A DNA stretch of 64,000 nucleotides, taken from positions 248,001-312,000 of the forward strand of contig CAWIFL010000005.1 of the NCBI GenBank assembly GCA_963835535.1, in the 5' to 3' direction. This stretch comes from Fen-1245 sp963835535. Lineage in GTDB: Bacteria > Gemmatimonadota > Gemmatimonadetes > Gemmatimonadales > JACORV01. The position numbers and the translations under genes were made by a program. The notes beneath the pieces were generated by a model. The model was not told where the DNA came from. It searched no databases and was given only the letters and a program-made list of their open reading frames with translations. Below, piece by piece: positions 43,863-53,003 of the stretch; position 1 is the stretch's first letter; each line of letters opens with the position of its first letter.

Positions 43863-45368
43863 ATGCTGCGAGTCAACATCTCCATGAAGGCGTGCGCCGC
43901 CGCGCTGACGGTCGCACTGGCAGGGTTCTGGGACTGCGGCGGAGGCGAGAAATCGGCTACGGCACCGCCACCAAAGGTGCCGACGCTGACGGTCGACAGT
44001 GGCGGTGGCAAGGTCTTCCAGCCGGACTCCGTCATCGTGCTCACCGTCAGGCTTGACGGCCCGGCATCGCAGGTCCAGGTGGTCCTCACAGTTTCCGACA
44101 CGGGGCTGGCGCGCTTGCGCCCGGTCTCGGACGTGGTGGACAGGGATAGCGTCACCGTGGCCGCCAGCATGCCCGGTTGGTTCCCGATGGGACTCCACCT
44201 GGGGGATCGCCCCGGACAGGTGGTCGTCCGCGTCTCGGTGCCGAGCCTCAAGCTTGCGGACTCCAGCATCATCACGATGCCAAATAGCCTGCTGCGGCTT
44301 CTGTATCTCACGCCGACGGATACGGCAGCCTACGTCGGCGACACCTTCCGGATGCAGTACCAGGCCTGGAACGACACCGGCTATGCTTTCGCGACGATCA
44401 CCTACGCGACGGACCGCCCAGACCTGCTGACGTTCCTGCCGGGCAACCGGGTTCGCTCGATCGGTATTGGCCGGGCACGGATCATCGGGAGCGCCCCCGG
44501 GTCACGATATCCGTTCCTCGTGGACACGACGCACATCAGCGTCGTCCCGCCCGGAGAGCTGACCGCGTGGATCATGGGGAACACGGACAGGATTGTGCGC
44601 CTCACGGCGAAGGGGACCGTCATCCAGGCATTCACGCTCGTGGGAGCCAAGGGCACCGTGGCGCTCAGCTGGATGCCAAATGGCCGGGACTTTCTGGTTC
44701 AAGCCATCCCGAATAGTTATAACCCGGGGGATCCGACGACCCTATTCGTCGCCGACACCACGGGAGTGGCGCAGCCGTTCTTCGTGGCCAATGCGCCGGG
44801 CGTGGCCCAGGCGAATCCGTCGCCGTCCGCCGACGGGAGTTGGGTGTACTTCGGGGACATCATTAGCAACGCGAACAACAGCTCGGAGCTCTGGCGAGTG
44901 CGCGCGGACGGGACCGCGCCGGAGCTGGTGGGGGATACCGCCACTGGTCTCAACCAGTTCGACGTGTATCCGTCGGTATCCCCCGACGGCACCCTCTTGG
45001 CGTACGCCTCGAACCGGTACACCAACTGGACGAACGACCTGCTGCGGGTTCGGCACCTGGCGAGCGGCATGGTGGATTCTCTCCAGGTGACGGCATATAT
45101 GCCGCACTGGTCGCCGACCGGGGCGGTTCTCGCCATAGAGAGCCAGCTGTTGTTCGGCCAGATCAGCCTGATCAACCCCGATGGCAGCGGCTTGCGCCAG
45201 CTCACTGACGCGGGATGGCTGGATGCGTACGCGTGGTCGCCGGACGGCCGATGGCTGGTGGGGATCAAGTACGGGGTACCGTGCATCGTCAACGTCCTGA
45301 CCGGGGAGCAACTCCCGCTGACCTTCGCCGCGGCCGGTGGTTACACCGGCATTACCTGGCGGCGTTGA
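43863..45368 (+). CDS. Envelope protein with PD40/TolB-like beta-propeller
   Basis: A 501-residue protein with a signal-like N-terminus, a possible imperfect lipobox (LAGFWDC) and a low-complexity GGGEKSATAPPP linker. Residues about 40-240 contain Ig-like beta segments; the C-terminal half has TolB/WD40-like blades (PSPSADGSWVYFGD, YPSVSPDGTLLAYAS, MPHWSPTGAVLAI, AWSPDGRWLVGI). No catalytic motif. This architecture is common on Gemmatimonadota surfaces, so this cargo may come from a relative. ATG at 43863; a second ATG seven codons later is possible. Confidence 0.75.
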   Translation: MLRVNISMKACAAALTVALAGFWDCGGGEKSATAPPPKVPTLTVDSGGGKVFQPDSVIVLTVRLDGPASQVQVVLTVSDTGLARLRPVSDVVDRDSVTVAASMPGWFPMGLHLGDRPGQVVVRVSVPSLKLADSSIITMPNSLLRLLYLTPTDTAAYVGDTFRMQYQAWNDTGYAFATITYATDRPDLLTFLPGNRVRSIGIGRARIIGSAPGSRYPFLVDTTHISVVPPGELTAWIMGNTDRIVRLTAKGTVIQAFTLVGAKGTVALSWMPNGRDFLVQAIPNSYNPGDPTTLFVADTTGVAQPFFVANAPGVAQANPSPSADGSWVYFGDIISNANNSSELWRVRADGTAPELVGDTATGLNQFDVYPSVSPDGTLLAYASNRYTNWTNDLLRVRHLASGMVDSLQVTAYMPHWSPTGAVLAIESQLLFGQISLINPDGSGLRQLTDAGWLDAYAWSPDGRWLVGIKYGVPCIVNVLTGEQLPLTFAAAGGYTGITWRR

Positions 45369-45699
45369 GGAGGCGTCGTACCGCGACGAGCCTCGATGCT
45401 CCTGGCCCTGCTCGCCTGCATATGACCACCATCCATTTTCTCTGCCCTTCGAAACCCAGCGTGAGCGAGGTCGCCGGAGGCTTGCTTCTTGAGAGACGTC
45501 CTGTGGCGCCGGGCAGCGTCGCTGCCCCGACATGGGTGACGCAGCCTAACCCGCGCCAGCAGCGGCCGGGCGCGTGCGGCTCATGGAACTGTGTGGCTGG
45601 TGAGTTGACCTGCGGTAATGCAGGTGTTGCGTGGCTGGCGGGCGGTCGCTGCCGCTCAGGCGCATTTCGTTGGACCGACGAATATCGGAGGGCAGACAG
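45369..45699. other. Gene-free spacer
   Basis: No supported gene. GCCTAAC near 45545 and GTTGGAC near 45670 resemble integron attC end heptamers but the internal symmetry is poor and no integron integrase is present. Confidence 0.4.
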
Positions 45700-46317
45700 A
45701 TGGATGCCGCGGCGTGGGTCACAGCGATTGCTACGCTCGTTCTTGCTGGTGGTGTCGCGTTTGCCGCGATCCAGGCCTATGCCGCTCGGACCGCCGTCAA
45801 AGCACAGGTCCTCATGAGACTTATTGAGGAGTGGCGAGACCCGGAGACCTACCGGAGCATGACCTATGTGCACAGTCTCCGAAGCAAGTGGAAGAAACAA
45901 GGGGCGCCGGCATCATGGCACAAGCTGGCGGAGGACTGGGTTCAGACGCATGCTGCCAAGAACCCGAACTCCGAAGACCAAGAGGACCGACAGCGTTGGG
46001 GCGAGTGGATGGCGCGCAGAACGGCATCACAGTTTCTGGCGAAGATGGGCGCATTGATCCAGGCCGGCTACCTCAGCCCAGACGAGTTCTTTCGAGTCGT
46101 TCCAGAAGCTGGCCGTCTGCTCGTCGTTCTCTGGCCGATTGAGAAGGCGATGGAGATGTACTGGGCAAACAGGGAGGGCGCACCTCTCCGAGAGTGGGAC
46201 CGCCCCTTCCCGAAGTGGGAGTTCTCCGTGCTCTGGGGCGCTTACGGGCCGTGGTACAGATCGCACGCTAAGGAGTGTGCCCTGTCCGACTTCGACTTCA
46301 ATGGCACGTCCGCGTGA
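45700..46317 (+). CDS. Membrane-anchored protein, DUF4760-like
   Basis: A 205-residue protein with one N-terminal transmembrane helix (about residues 6-26) and a cytoplasmic helical domain containing MRLIEEWRDPETYRSM and FLAKMGALIQAGYLS, reminiscent of DUF4760 proteins. GGAGGG precedes the ATG. Function unknown; similar single-TM proteins are frequent island cargo. It ends 52 bases before the IS481-type element. Confidence 0.65.
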   Translation: MDAAAWVTAIATLVLAGGVAFAAIQAYAARTAVKAQVLMRLIEEWRDPETYRSMTYVHSLRSKWKKQGAPASWHKLAEDWVQTHAAKNPNSEDQEDRQRWGEWMARRTASQFLAKMGALIQAGYLSPDEFFRVVPEAGRLLVVLWPIEKAMEMYWANREGAPLREWDRPFPKWEFSVLWGAYGPWYRSHAKECALSDFDFNGTSA

Positions 46318-46369
46318 ACCCGTTGGACTTGTCGGTTCGAGGGCGGTGTTAGGTGCACATGGGGTACAG

Positions 46370-47661
46370 ACCGGGTACATGGGTAACACTTCAAACCGGG
46401 AACATGGGTGACACTGCTAACATGGCTGACCTTCTGGAGGTTGGCCATGCCCTGGCTGGAGACGTCACCCGTGGACGAACGTGAACGCTTCATCGCCGAC
46501 CAGCGGCGCGGCCTGTACACGATGACGGAGTTGAGCGCGCGGTACGGGATCAGTCGCAAGTCCGGCTACAAGTGGCTCGACCGCTTCGAGGAGGGCGGCC
46601 GGGCCGCGCTGCACGACCAGAGTCGGGCACCCCACCACTGCCCGCATCGCATCCCGGCGGCCGTGGCCCAGCTGATCTGCGCCGCCCGTCGCGCTCACCC
46701 CAGCTGGGGACCCGAGAAACTGCTCGACTGGCTCGAGCCCCGGTATCCGGCCTTCGCCCGGCCGGCCGTGAGTACGGCGGGCGACCTGCTGGCCCGCCGG
46801 GGCCTGGTCAAGAAGCGCCGGCGCCGCCGGCCCCATCAGCATCCGGGCGTCGTGCCGCTGACGACCACCGCCCCCAACGACCTCTGGACGGCCGACTTCA
46901 AAGGCCACTTCCGGACCCGCGACGGGCTCTACTGTTACCCGCTGACGATCGCCGACCAGCACACGCGCTACCTGCTCGCCTGCCAGGGCCTCCGCTCGAC
47001 CAAGGGGCGCGGCGTGCGCCCGGTCTTCGAGCACGCCTTCCGCACCTTTGGCCTGCCGCAGGCGATCCGCACCGATAACGGCGTGCCGTTCGCCACCTGC
47101 GGCATCCACGGCCTCTCCCAGCTCAATGTCTGGTGGCTGCGGCTCGGGATCCAGCACCAGCGGATCCTGCCGGCTCACCCGCAGCAGAACGGCGCCCACG
47201 AGCGGATGCACAAGACCCTGAAGGCCGACGCGATCCGCCCGCCCCGCGGCTCGCTCGCCGCCCAGCAGCGCGCCTTCAACACCTTCCGGGCGCTGTACAA
47301 CGACGAGCGCCCCCACGAATCCCTGGGCGGGCGCCCACCCGCCGCGCTCTATCGGACGTCTCCGCGCCCATTCCCGGAACAGCTCCCGCCGCTGGAGTAT
47401 CCGGGGCACTTCCTCGTGAAGCGGATCACGAACGCGGGCACGTTTCGCTTCAAGCACCGGCTGCTGTTCATCGCCAATGCCCTGAAGCAACACCACATCG
47501 GACTCGAGGAGGTCGACGACGGGATCTGGTCCATCTACTTCGGCAGCGTCCTGCTCGCCCGCTTGGACGAGCACGACTACATCATCCGGGGCTGACCCGG
47601 ATCCACCCCGGCACTGTTACCCATGTTGCCGGTTTACTTCGTTACCCATGTTCCCGGTTGC
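46370..47661. mobile_element. IS481-family insertion sequence
   Basis: About 1.29 kb, bounded by imperfect inverted repeats of about 50 bp, each with two copies of ACCGG(G)NACATGGGTAAC (left 46370-46418, right complement 47612-47661). No convincing target duplication is seen, and the right flank enters the interior of an integrase gene whose N-terminal part is absent on the left; this fits a deletion next to the element. Confidence 0.82.
46447..47595 (+). CDS. IS481-family transposase
   Basis: A 382-residue DDE transposase: HTH domain (MTELSARYGISRKSGYKWLDRF), integrase core with D in LWTADFKGHF, D in IRTDNGVPF, E in NGAHERMHKTL, and a C-terminal beta domain. Start at ATG 46447 with a GGAGG site. 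Appears intact. Confidence 0.93.
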   Translation: MPWLETSPVDERERFIADQRRGLYTMTELSARYGISRKSGYKWLDRFEEGGRAALHDQSRAPHHCPHRIPAAVAQLICAARRAHPSWGPEKLLDWLEPRYPAFARPAVSTAGDLLARRGLVKKRRRRRPHQHPGVVPLTTTAPNDLWTADFKGHFRTRDGLYCYPLTIADQHTRYLLACQGLRSTKGRGVRPVFEHAFRTFGLPQAIRTDNGVPFATCGIHGLSQLNVWWLRLGIQHQRILPAHPQQNGAHERMHKTLKADAIRPPRGSLAAQQRAFNTFRALYNDERPHESLGGRPPAALYRTSPRPFPEQLPPLEYPGHFLVKRITNAGTFRFKHRLLFIANALKQHHIGLEEVDDGIWSIYFGSVLLARLDEHDYIIRG

Positions 47662-47662
47662 T

Positions 47663-48019
47663 CATGGCGGGGAAGCCCTGAGAGACGGCTTGTACGTGTT
47701 CCACCGTAATGGGGAACCGCTCGGGGTGGGAGCTATCCGGTCGGCGTGGAAGGGCGCGACGAAGCGAGCCGGAGCAGCGGGGCGTCTCTTGCATGACCTG
47801 CGGCGCAGCGCGGCTCGCGACTTCCGCCGGGCTGGGGTCTCCGAGGGTGAGATTATGAAGTTGTGCGGTTGGGAGACTCGCAGCATGTTCGACCGCTACA
47901 ACGTCATCGATGAAGCCGACCTCGCACGGGCTGTTGGCCAGCGTTTCAACGGCAAACAAGCGGCAAACATCAGCCCTCCCACCACTCCGGCAGGCGAGCT
48001 AAGTTCTTTCACCGCATAG
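47663..48019 (+). pseudogene. int: Tyrosine integrase, C-terminal fragment
   Basis: The last 118 codons of a phage-type integrase: HxxR box (LLHDLRRSAARDF), CGWETRS in the box II position, and the catalytic tyrosine in MFDRYNV. The SAM-like and first-arginine regions are missing and are not found on the other side of the IS481 element, so the gene was truncated by deletion. The stop lies three bases before the tRNA-Lys gene. The C-terminal codons overlap the arm-type repeats at 47950-47971. Confidence 0.85.
47950..47971 (+). repeat. Putative integrase arm-type sites, right end
   Basis: CGGCAAACAAG and CGGCAAACATC in tandem, inside the 3' end of the integrase fragment, matching the pair at 35510-35532. 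Confidence 0.5.
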
Positions 48020-48022
48020 CCT

Positions 48023-48095
48023 GACCGGGTAGCTCAGTTGGCAGAGCAGCGGACTTTTAATCCGCAGGTCGTGGGTTCGATGCCCACCCCGGTCA
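48023..48095 (+). tRNA. tRNA-Lys (anticodon TTT)
   Basis: A 73-base cloverleaf: acceptor GACCGGG/CCCGGTC with discriminator A, D-stem GCTC/GAGC, anticodon stem GCGGA/TCCGC with loop CTTTTAA (anticodon 48056-48058), T-stem GTGGG/CCCAC with loop TTCGATG. CCA is not encoded. The first 36 bases duplicate 35386-35421, so the 5' half is supplied by the island and the 3' half is native; its promoter must now lie in the integrase region. It is the right attachment site. Confidence 0.95.
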
Positions 48096-48154
48096 CTGGG
48101 AAGAGTGCGGCGGCAGGCCGCTCACCGCCGTCTAACGCTGTGGCGCCCCGCCGC

Positions 48155-50795
48155 TCAGGTGCCCGAGCGGACCTGCAGCCGGTAGCGGCCGCGATTGGCC
48201 AGGCCGTTGGCCGTGGACCCCGTGACCGTCACGTAGTAGCGCCCCGGTGACAGGTTCGTCGTGATCTTGGAGCAGACGGGCCCCGTGAAACTGCCCTCGT
48301 CGTCGTTGCTCGCGATCGTGACGCCGCTGGAGCTGGTCAGCACGAGCTTCGTATCCAGCTCGAGACCGAATCCGCACGACCCCGTCACCCCCGAGGTCTC
48401 GAAGGTATACTGCCCCGCCGTCGGGATATTGACGCCGTAGACGTCCTGCACGTCGGGCGGCGTGATATTGCCGACGACGTAGCTGTTCACGTCCAGGCTG
48501 TTGGCCTCGGAGATCTGATCGTTCGGCTCCGACTCCATCGGCATGCCGATGGTTACGCCGGCCGTCTGCAGCGGAGACTGGGCCGTCTCGGAGAAGGTGA
48601 CCGGAGCGCCGACACCGCCGTCCCATCCCAGCCGGCGCCCGGGCACGCCGATGAGGCCGTCGCCGTCCTCGTCCTCGCCCGCCATCAGGTGATAGGTGCC
48701 CGGGCCCAGATTCGCGAAGACGAAAGCGCCCGCGGAATCCGCAGCGGCGGCCCGCGCCACCGCCCCGGACGCGTCGAACAGCTCGACGCGCACGCGGCGC
48801 ACGGGACCGCTTTGCTGCACGAGCGCGTTGTAGGCGTCCACGATCCCCCAGCCGTAGTTGTCGTCGCGGGTGGCGTTGGGCGGTCGTGAGGCGTACTGCT
48901 CGATCCGGGCGGTGAGCTGCGCGGCAGTGAGCCCGAGCTGATGGCCCAGCAGGAGGGCCGCGACGCCTGAGACGTAAGGCGCGGCCGCGGAGGTGCCGTA
49001 GCCGAACAGCAGGGTCGGCTGGCCGAGCCGTGAAATCCCACCCGAGTCCCAGCACGCCGTCGCCCCCGTTGTCGTCCAGCCGGAACTCGCCGCCCGGCGC
49101 CGCGACGGCGACGTACGTCCCGGCGTTGGAGTACGACGCGATCTGCCCATCCATCCCCACCGCCGAGACGCCGATCACTCCCGGGTAGGCTGCAGGGTAG
49201 GTCGGCAGGTCCCAGGTGGAGTTTCCGGCCGACGCGACGACCAGGCAGCCCGCGCTCACGGCGGCCGCCACCGCGCTCGACAGCGACGGATCGTCCGACG
49301 GGCTCCCCAGGCTGAGGTTGATGATCGGCGCCCGCGACGGCGCGGTGACCAGCGAGCCCCCGGCGCCGAGCGCCGGCATGCCCGCGGCGTACAGCACGCC
49401 CTGCGCGACGTCGAAGGCGATGCCGTCCCCCGTGATGCCGAGGACGCGGATCGGTCGGATGCGCACCGCCCAGTTCACGCCCGTGACCGGGCCGTTGTTG
49501 TTGCCCGCCGCACCGATGATCCCGGAGGTCCACTGCCCGTGGTCGCCGAGCGGGTTGTGCGACCAGCAGGTGCCCAGGCTGTCGAGCATCACGTCGTCGG
49601 GATCGGTCGCGTCGGGCTGTGGGCCGCCGTTGCCGTCGATGGTGGTGAACTGGACGCCGCTCGAGCAGTAGTGGCCGATGGAGTCGTAGCCGAAGCTCGC
49701 CAGCGGAATCTGCTCCACGAAGTCGTAGCCGTCGGTGGTCAGGTTGGGCGCGAGTGCGGGATCGTCGAACCGTACGCCCATGTCCACCACCGCCACGGTC
49801 ACCGCCGGGCTCCCGGTGGCGACGGCCCACGCCCGCGGCAGGTCCACCATGTTCGCGCCCCAGGCCTGCGCGAAGTAGTCGGGGCTGTTGGGCAGCGACG
49901 TGGAAGCCGACGGCCGGACCGCGGCACCGGACCGGAGCAGCGGCCGCGCCGCCTGCGCGGCGGGCGCGCCGTCGCGAATCGAGATCACGGCGTCGGGGCC
50001 GGCCCAGGCCACCGCCGGATCGGCCTGCAGCGCCGCCAGCACCGTGCCCTGCTGGGCCGGGTCCGCCAGGGTGACGTGCGCGGCGAGAATGGCGGGCGAG
50101 ACGCGCGCGTCCTGCACCGCGAAGCCTCGGGTGATCGCCGCCAATCGCTGCGTCAGCACGTCCGCCGCCGCGCGGGCGACGCCGGTCGCGCGATACGCCG
50201 CCGATCCGGCGCTCGCCAGCCGGAGCACGTCGCTGCGGAAGACCACGACGATCCCGCGGTCGCTGGTGCGCGGGTGCCGCGCCGCGAGGGCCGCCGCTCC
50301 CGGCGCGGCGCGCGACCTGGCCCGGGCCGCCGCGCCCGCCAGGGCGAACATGCCGGTGGGGCTCGGGTTGCCGACGGCCACGTTGCCCATGATCACCGCC
50401 CCGTTGCCGGCCAGGAATGTCGCCGAGACGCCCGGATAGCGGGCGGCGGACGCCGTGGCGGCCTCCACGCCGGCTCTGGGCCCCAGCGTCCAGCGCACGG
50501 AGTCCATGCCCGCCGCGTCGGTGGTCGTGCTCTCGGGCGAGATCGTGCCGCTACCCGTGACCGTCCACGCGATCACCGCGCCGCCGACCGGGTGGTTGGC
50601 GCCGTCGAGGGCCTGCACGACCAGTGGGCTCGCGAGCGCCGCACCGACGTCCCCGGTCTGGTCCGATCCGGAGACGACGACGAGGTGCGTGGGGACCCCG
50701 GTCAGCGGGCTGGCGGCTTCGTGACACCCGGCGGCGAATGCAGCCGCAGCAGCAGCCGCGACCGCGCCGCGCGTGAGAATCATCCGGGAAGCCAT
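48155..50795 (-). pseudogene. Subtilisin-like serine protease with frameshift
   Basis: Lipoprotein-like start (lipobox AFAAGC), Big/Ig-like domain, a propeptide-like region, then an S8 domain with catalytic Asp (VVDMGVRFDD) and His (DHGQWTSGI) in one frame. Near 49020-49045 the frame changes: the catalytic Ser (FGYGTSAAAPYVSGVAALL), a beta domain with an EDEDGDG calcium-like loop and a PPC domain are in the next frame, ending at 48155. A single-base indel restores one protein of about 880 residues. It is either a recent pseudogene or a sequencing/assembly error. Confidence 0.8.
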
Positions 50796-50932
50796 GGCTC
50801 CTCCTGACCGGTCCTGCGTTCGCCCTGCTCGGGACTCGCCCTGCGGCGACGGAATGATGTTACCCGGCTGTCAAGCTGGGGTTCGAGGTGCCGGGCCGGA
50901 GCGTTGCGTCCGCAGCGCCCGGCGGGATTCGT

Positions 50933-50941
50933 TGGTATGAT
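50933..50941 (+). promoter_or_regulatory. Extended -10 promoter for the OYE operon
   Basis: TGGTATGAT is a good extended -10 (TGn plus TATGAT) 41 bases before the GTG at 50983. No clear -35. Confidence 0.45.
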
Positions 50942-50982
50942 ACCCAGCGCAGAACAGCGCATCTTCACGAGGGAAAGTCGCC

Positions 50983-52089
50983 GTGCCGAGTCTCTTCGAC
51001 GGTCTCCGGATCCGCGGTCTCCAGCTCCACAACCGCGTTTTCGTTTCACCCATGTGCCAGTACTCGAGCGACGACGGATTCGCCGGCGACTGGCACCTCG
51101 TGCATCTGGGCAGCCGCGCCGTCGGCGGCGCCGCCCTGGTGTTCACCGAGGCCACGGCGGTCACGCGGGAGGGCCGCATCACACCGCAGGACCTCGGGCT
51201 CTGGAAGGACGAGCACGTCGAGCCGCTGGCCCGGATCGTCCGGTTCGTGCGCGGGCAGGGGAGCCGCGCCGGGATGCAGCTCGCGCACGCCGGCCGCAAG
51301 GCGAGCACCTATCGGCCCTGGGACGGCAAGCCGGGGAGCGTGCCGGCGTCCGAGGGCGGGTGGACGGCCGTGGCGCCGAGCGCCGTGGCGTTCGAAGGCT
51401 ATGCGATGCCCGCGGCTCTGACCGAGCAGGCCATCCAGCTCGTGGTGCGCGACTTCACCGCCGCGGCGCGGCGCGCGCGCGAGGCCGGCTTCGAGGTCGT
51501 CGAGCTGCACGCCGCGCACGGCTACCTGCTGCACCAGTTCCTCTCGCCGCTCAGCAACCAGCGGAGCGACCGCTACGGTGGCCCGTTCGAGAACCGCACC
51601 CGGCTGGTGCGGGAGGTCGTCGAGGCGGTGCGCGGCGAGTGGCCGGAGCGGCTGCCGTTGTTCATCCGCCTCTCGGCGACGGACTGGGTCGAGGGAGGGT
51701 GGGACGTCGAGCAGTCGGTGGAGTTGGCACGAGCGCTCGGACCGCTGGGCGTGGACCTCGTGGACTGCTCGTCGGGCGGCCTCGTGGCGCACGCGAAGAT
51801 CCCCGTCGCTCCGGGGTATCACGTACCGTTCGCGGAACGGATCCGCCGCGAGGCGGGGGTGCTCACCGGAGCGGTGGGCATGATCACAGAGGCGTCGCAG
51901 GCCGAAGGGATCGTCCGCGCCGGTCAGGCGGACGCGGTGCTCCTGGCGCGCGAGCTGCTGCGCGATCCCTACTGGCCGATGCGGGCCGCGCGCGAGCTGG
52001 GGCAGAGCGCGTCGTGGCCGGCGCAGTACCTGCGAGCGGCGCCTTCCGGTGCGACTGCGCGCCCCGCGCTCCCGGACGTCCCGGACTGA
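50983..52089 (+). CDS. NADH:flavin oxidoreductase, old yellow enzyme (YqjM-like)
   Basis: A 368-residue FMN-binding TIM barrel: SPMCQYSSDDGF (with the YqjM-type cysteine), QLAHAGRKAST, the FMN/substrate motif ELHAAHGYLLHQFLSPLSNQRSDRYGG and LLARELLRDPYWP. It reduces activated C=C bonds using NAD(P)H. GTG start after GAGGG. Confidence 0.93.
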   Translation: MPSLFDGLRIRGLQLHNRVFVSPMCQYSSDDGFAGDWHLVHLGSRAVGGAALVFTEATAVTREGRITPQDLGLWKDEHVEPLARIVRFVRGQGSRAGMQLAHAGRKASTYRPWDGKPGSVPASEGGWTAVAPSAVAFEGYAMPAALTEQAIQLVVRDFTAAARRAREAGFEVVELHAAHGYLLHQFLSPLSNQRSDRYGGPFENRTRLVREVVEAVRGEWPERLPLFIRLSATDWVEGGWDVEQSVELARALGPLGVDLVDCSSGGLVAHAKIPVAPGYHVPFAERIRREAGVLTGAVGMITEASQAEGIVRAGQADAVLLARELLRDPYWPMRAARELGQSASWPAQYLRAAPSGATARPALPDVPD

Positions 52090-52103
52090 GCGGGGAACTC
52101 ATC

Positions 52104-52979
52104 ATGAACGTGGGGTTCATCGGTCTGGGCGCCATGGGTCTGCCCATCGCCCGCAACCTGCTGAAGACGCCGCACTGGATCACGGTGTACAACCGGACCT
52201 CGAGTCGGGCGGAAGCGCTCCAACCGGACGGCGCACGGGTGGGCGCTTCGGCGGCCGACGCCAGCCGCGGGGACGTGGTCCTGACGATGCTCGCGGACGA
52301 TGCGGCCGTGGAGGCGACCGTCTTCGGGGGAGGCGGCGTGCTGGAGGCGCTGCCGCGGGACGGCATCCACGTCTCGCTGTCCACGATCAGCACGGCGCTG
52401 TCGCGCCGCCTCGCGGAGGCCCACGCGGCGCGGGGCCAGCAGTACGTCGCCGCCCCGGTGTTCGGGCGGCCGGACGCCGCGGCCGCGCGACGGCTGGTGG
52501 TGGTGGCCGCCGGACCGGCGCTCGCCGTCGAGCGCGTGAGGCCGCTGCTCGAGGCGATCGGGCGGAAGCTGTTCGTGATCGGCGCGGAGGCGTCGGCGGC
52601 CAACACGCTGAAGCTCGCCGGCAACTTCGTGATCGTCGCCATGCTCGAGAGCCTGGCCGAGGCGTTCGCCCTGCTCAGGAAGTCGGGGGTCGAGCCGGCG
52701 CTGTTCCTGGAGATCGTCAACGACAATCTGATGCAGTCGCCGATGTACAAGAACTACGGCGCGCTGATCGCGCAGCAGCGGTACGAGCCGGCGGGCTTCA
52801 AGCTCCGGCTCGGCCTCAAGGACGTGCGCCTGGTGATGGAGGCGGCCGAGGCGCGGGGCGTGCCGATGCCGCTGGCCGCGCTGGTGCGCGACCAGTTCGA
52901 CTCGGCCATCGCCGCCGGCATGGGGGACCTCGACTGGTCCGCCCTGGGTCGTCTCGCCGCGCAGCGCGCCGGGTTGTAG
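52104..52979 (+). CDS. NAD(P)-dependent beta-hydroxyacid dehydrogenase (GLYR/HIBADH family)
   Basis: A 291-residue enzyme: Rossmann start VGFIGLGAMGLPIARNLL, catalytic lysine in NTLKLAGNF and the C-terminal helical domain with GFKLRLGLKDVRLV. It acts on 3-hydroxyisobutyrate, tartronate/glyoxylate or succinic semialdehyde. It follows the OYE gene by 14 bases. Confidence 0.92.
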   Translation: MNVGFIGLGAMGLPIARNLLKTPHWITVYNRTSSRAEALQPDGARVGASAADASRGDVVLTMLADDAAVEATVFGGGGVLEALPRDGIHVSLSTISTALSRRLAEAHAARGQQYVAAPVFGRPDAAAARRLVVVAAGPALAVERVRPLLEAIGRKLFVIGAEASAANTLKLAGNFVIVAMLESLAEAFALLRKSGVEPALFLEIVNDNLMQSPMYKNYGALIAQQRYEPAGFKLRLGLKDVRLVMEAAEARGVPMPLAALVRDQFDSAIAAGMGDLDWSALGRLAAQRAGL

Positions 52980-53003
52980 GCACTCTTCAATCGAGGGACC
53001 GTC

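Larger units (their letters stand above)
35386..48058. mobile_element. Genomic island in tRNA-Lys (12.6 kb)
   Basis: The segment is bounded by identical 36-bp direct repeats (35386-35421 and 48023-48058) equal to nucleotides 1-36 of tRNA-Lys. The right copy continues into a complete tRNA; the left stops at the anticodon. The C-terminal part of a tyrosine integrase abuts the right end, and paired CGGCAAACATC motifs lie just inside both ends. Cargo: an HD-PRTase operon, small membrane genes, a beta-propeller protein and IS21, IS110 and IS481 type elements. Codon use of the HD-PRTase genes is visibly less GC-rich than the flanks. Confidence 0.88.

Noticed and set aside
45545..45676. Possible integron attC site (GCCTAAC ... 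GTTGGAC)
   Set aside because: The end heptamers fit loosely but the arms do not pair well, no second convincing site was found and there is no integron integrase.
46340..47680. Target-site duplication for the IS481 element
   Set aside because: GCACATGG and GCTCATGG near the ends are only similar and not placed symmetrically; a deletion next to the element explains the lack of a duplication.
50859..50874. A third Pho-box-like repeat (GTTAC-N6-GTCAA) upstream of the OYE gene
   Set aside because: The second half-site differs from the other two and the neighbouring genes have no phosphate link.
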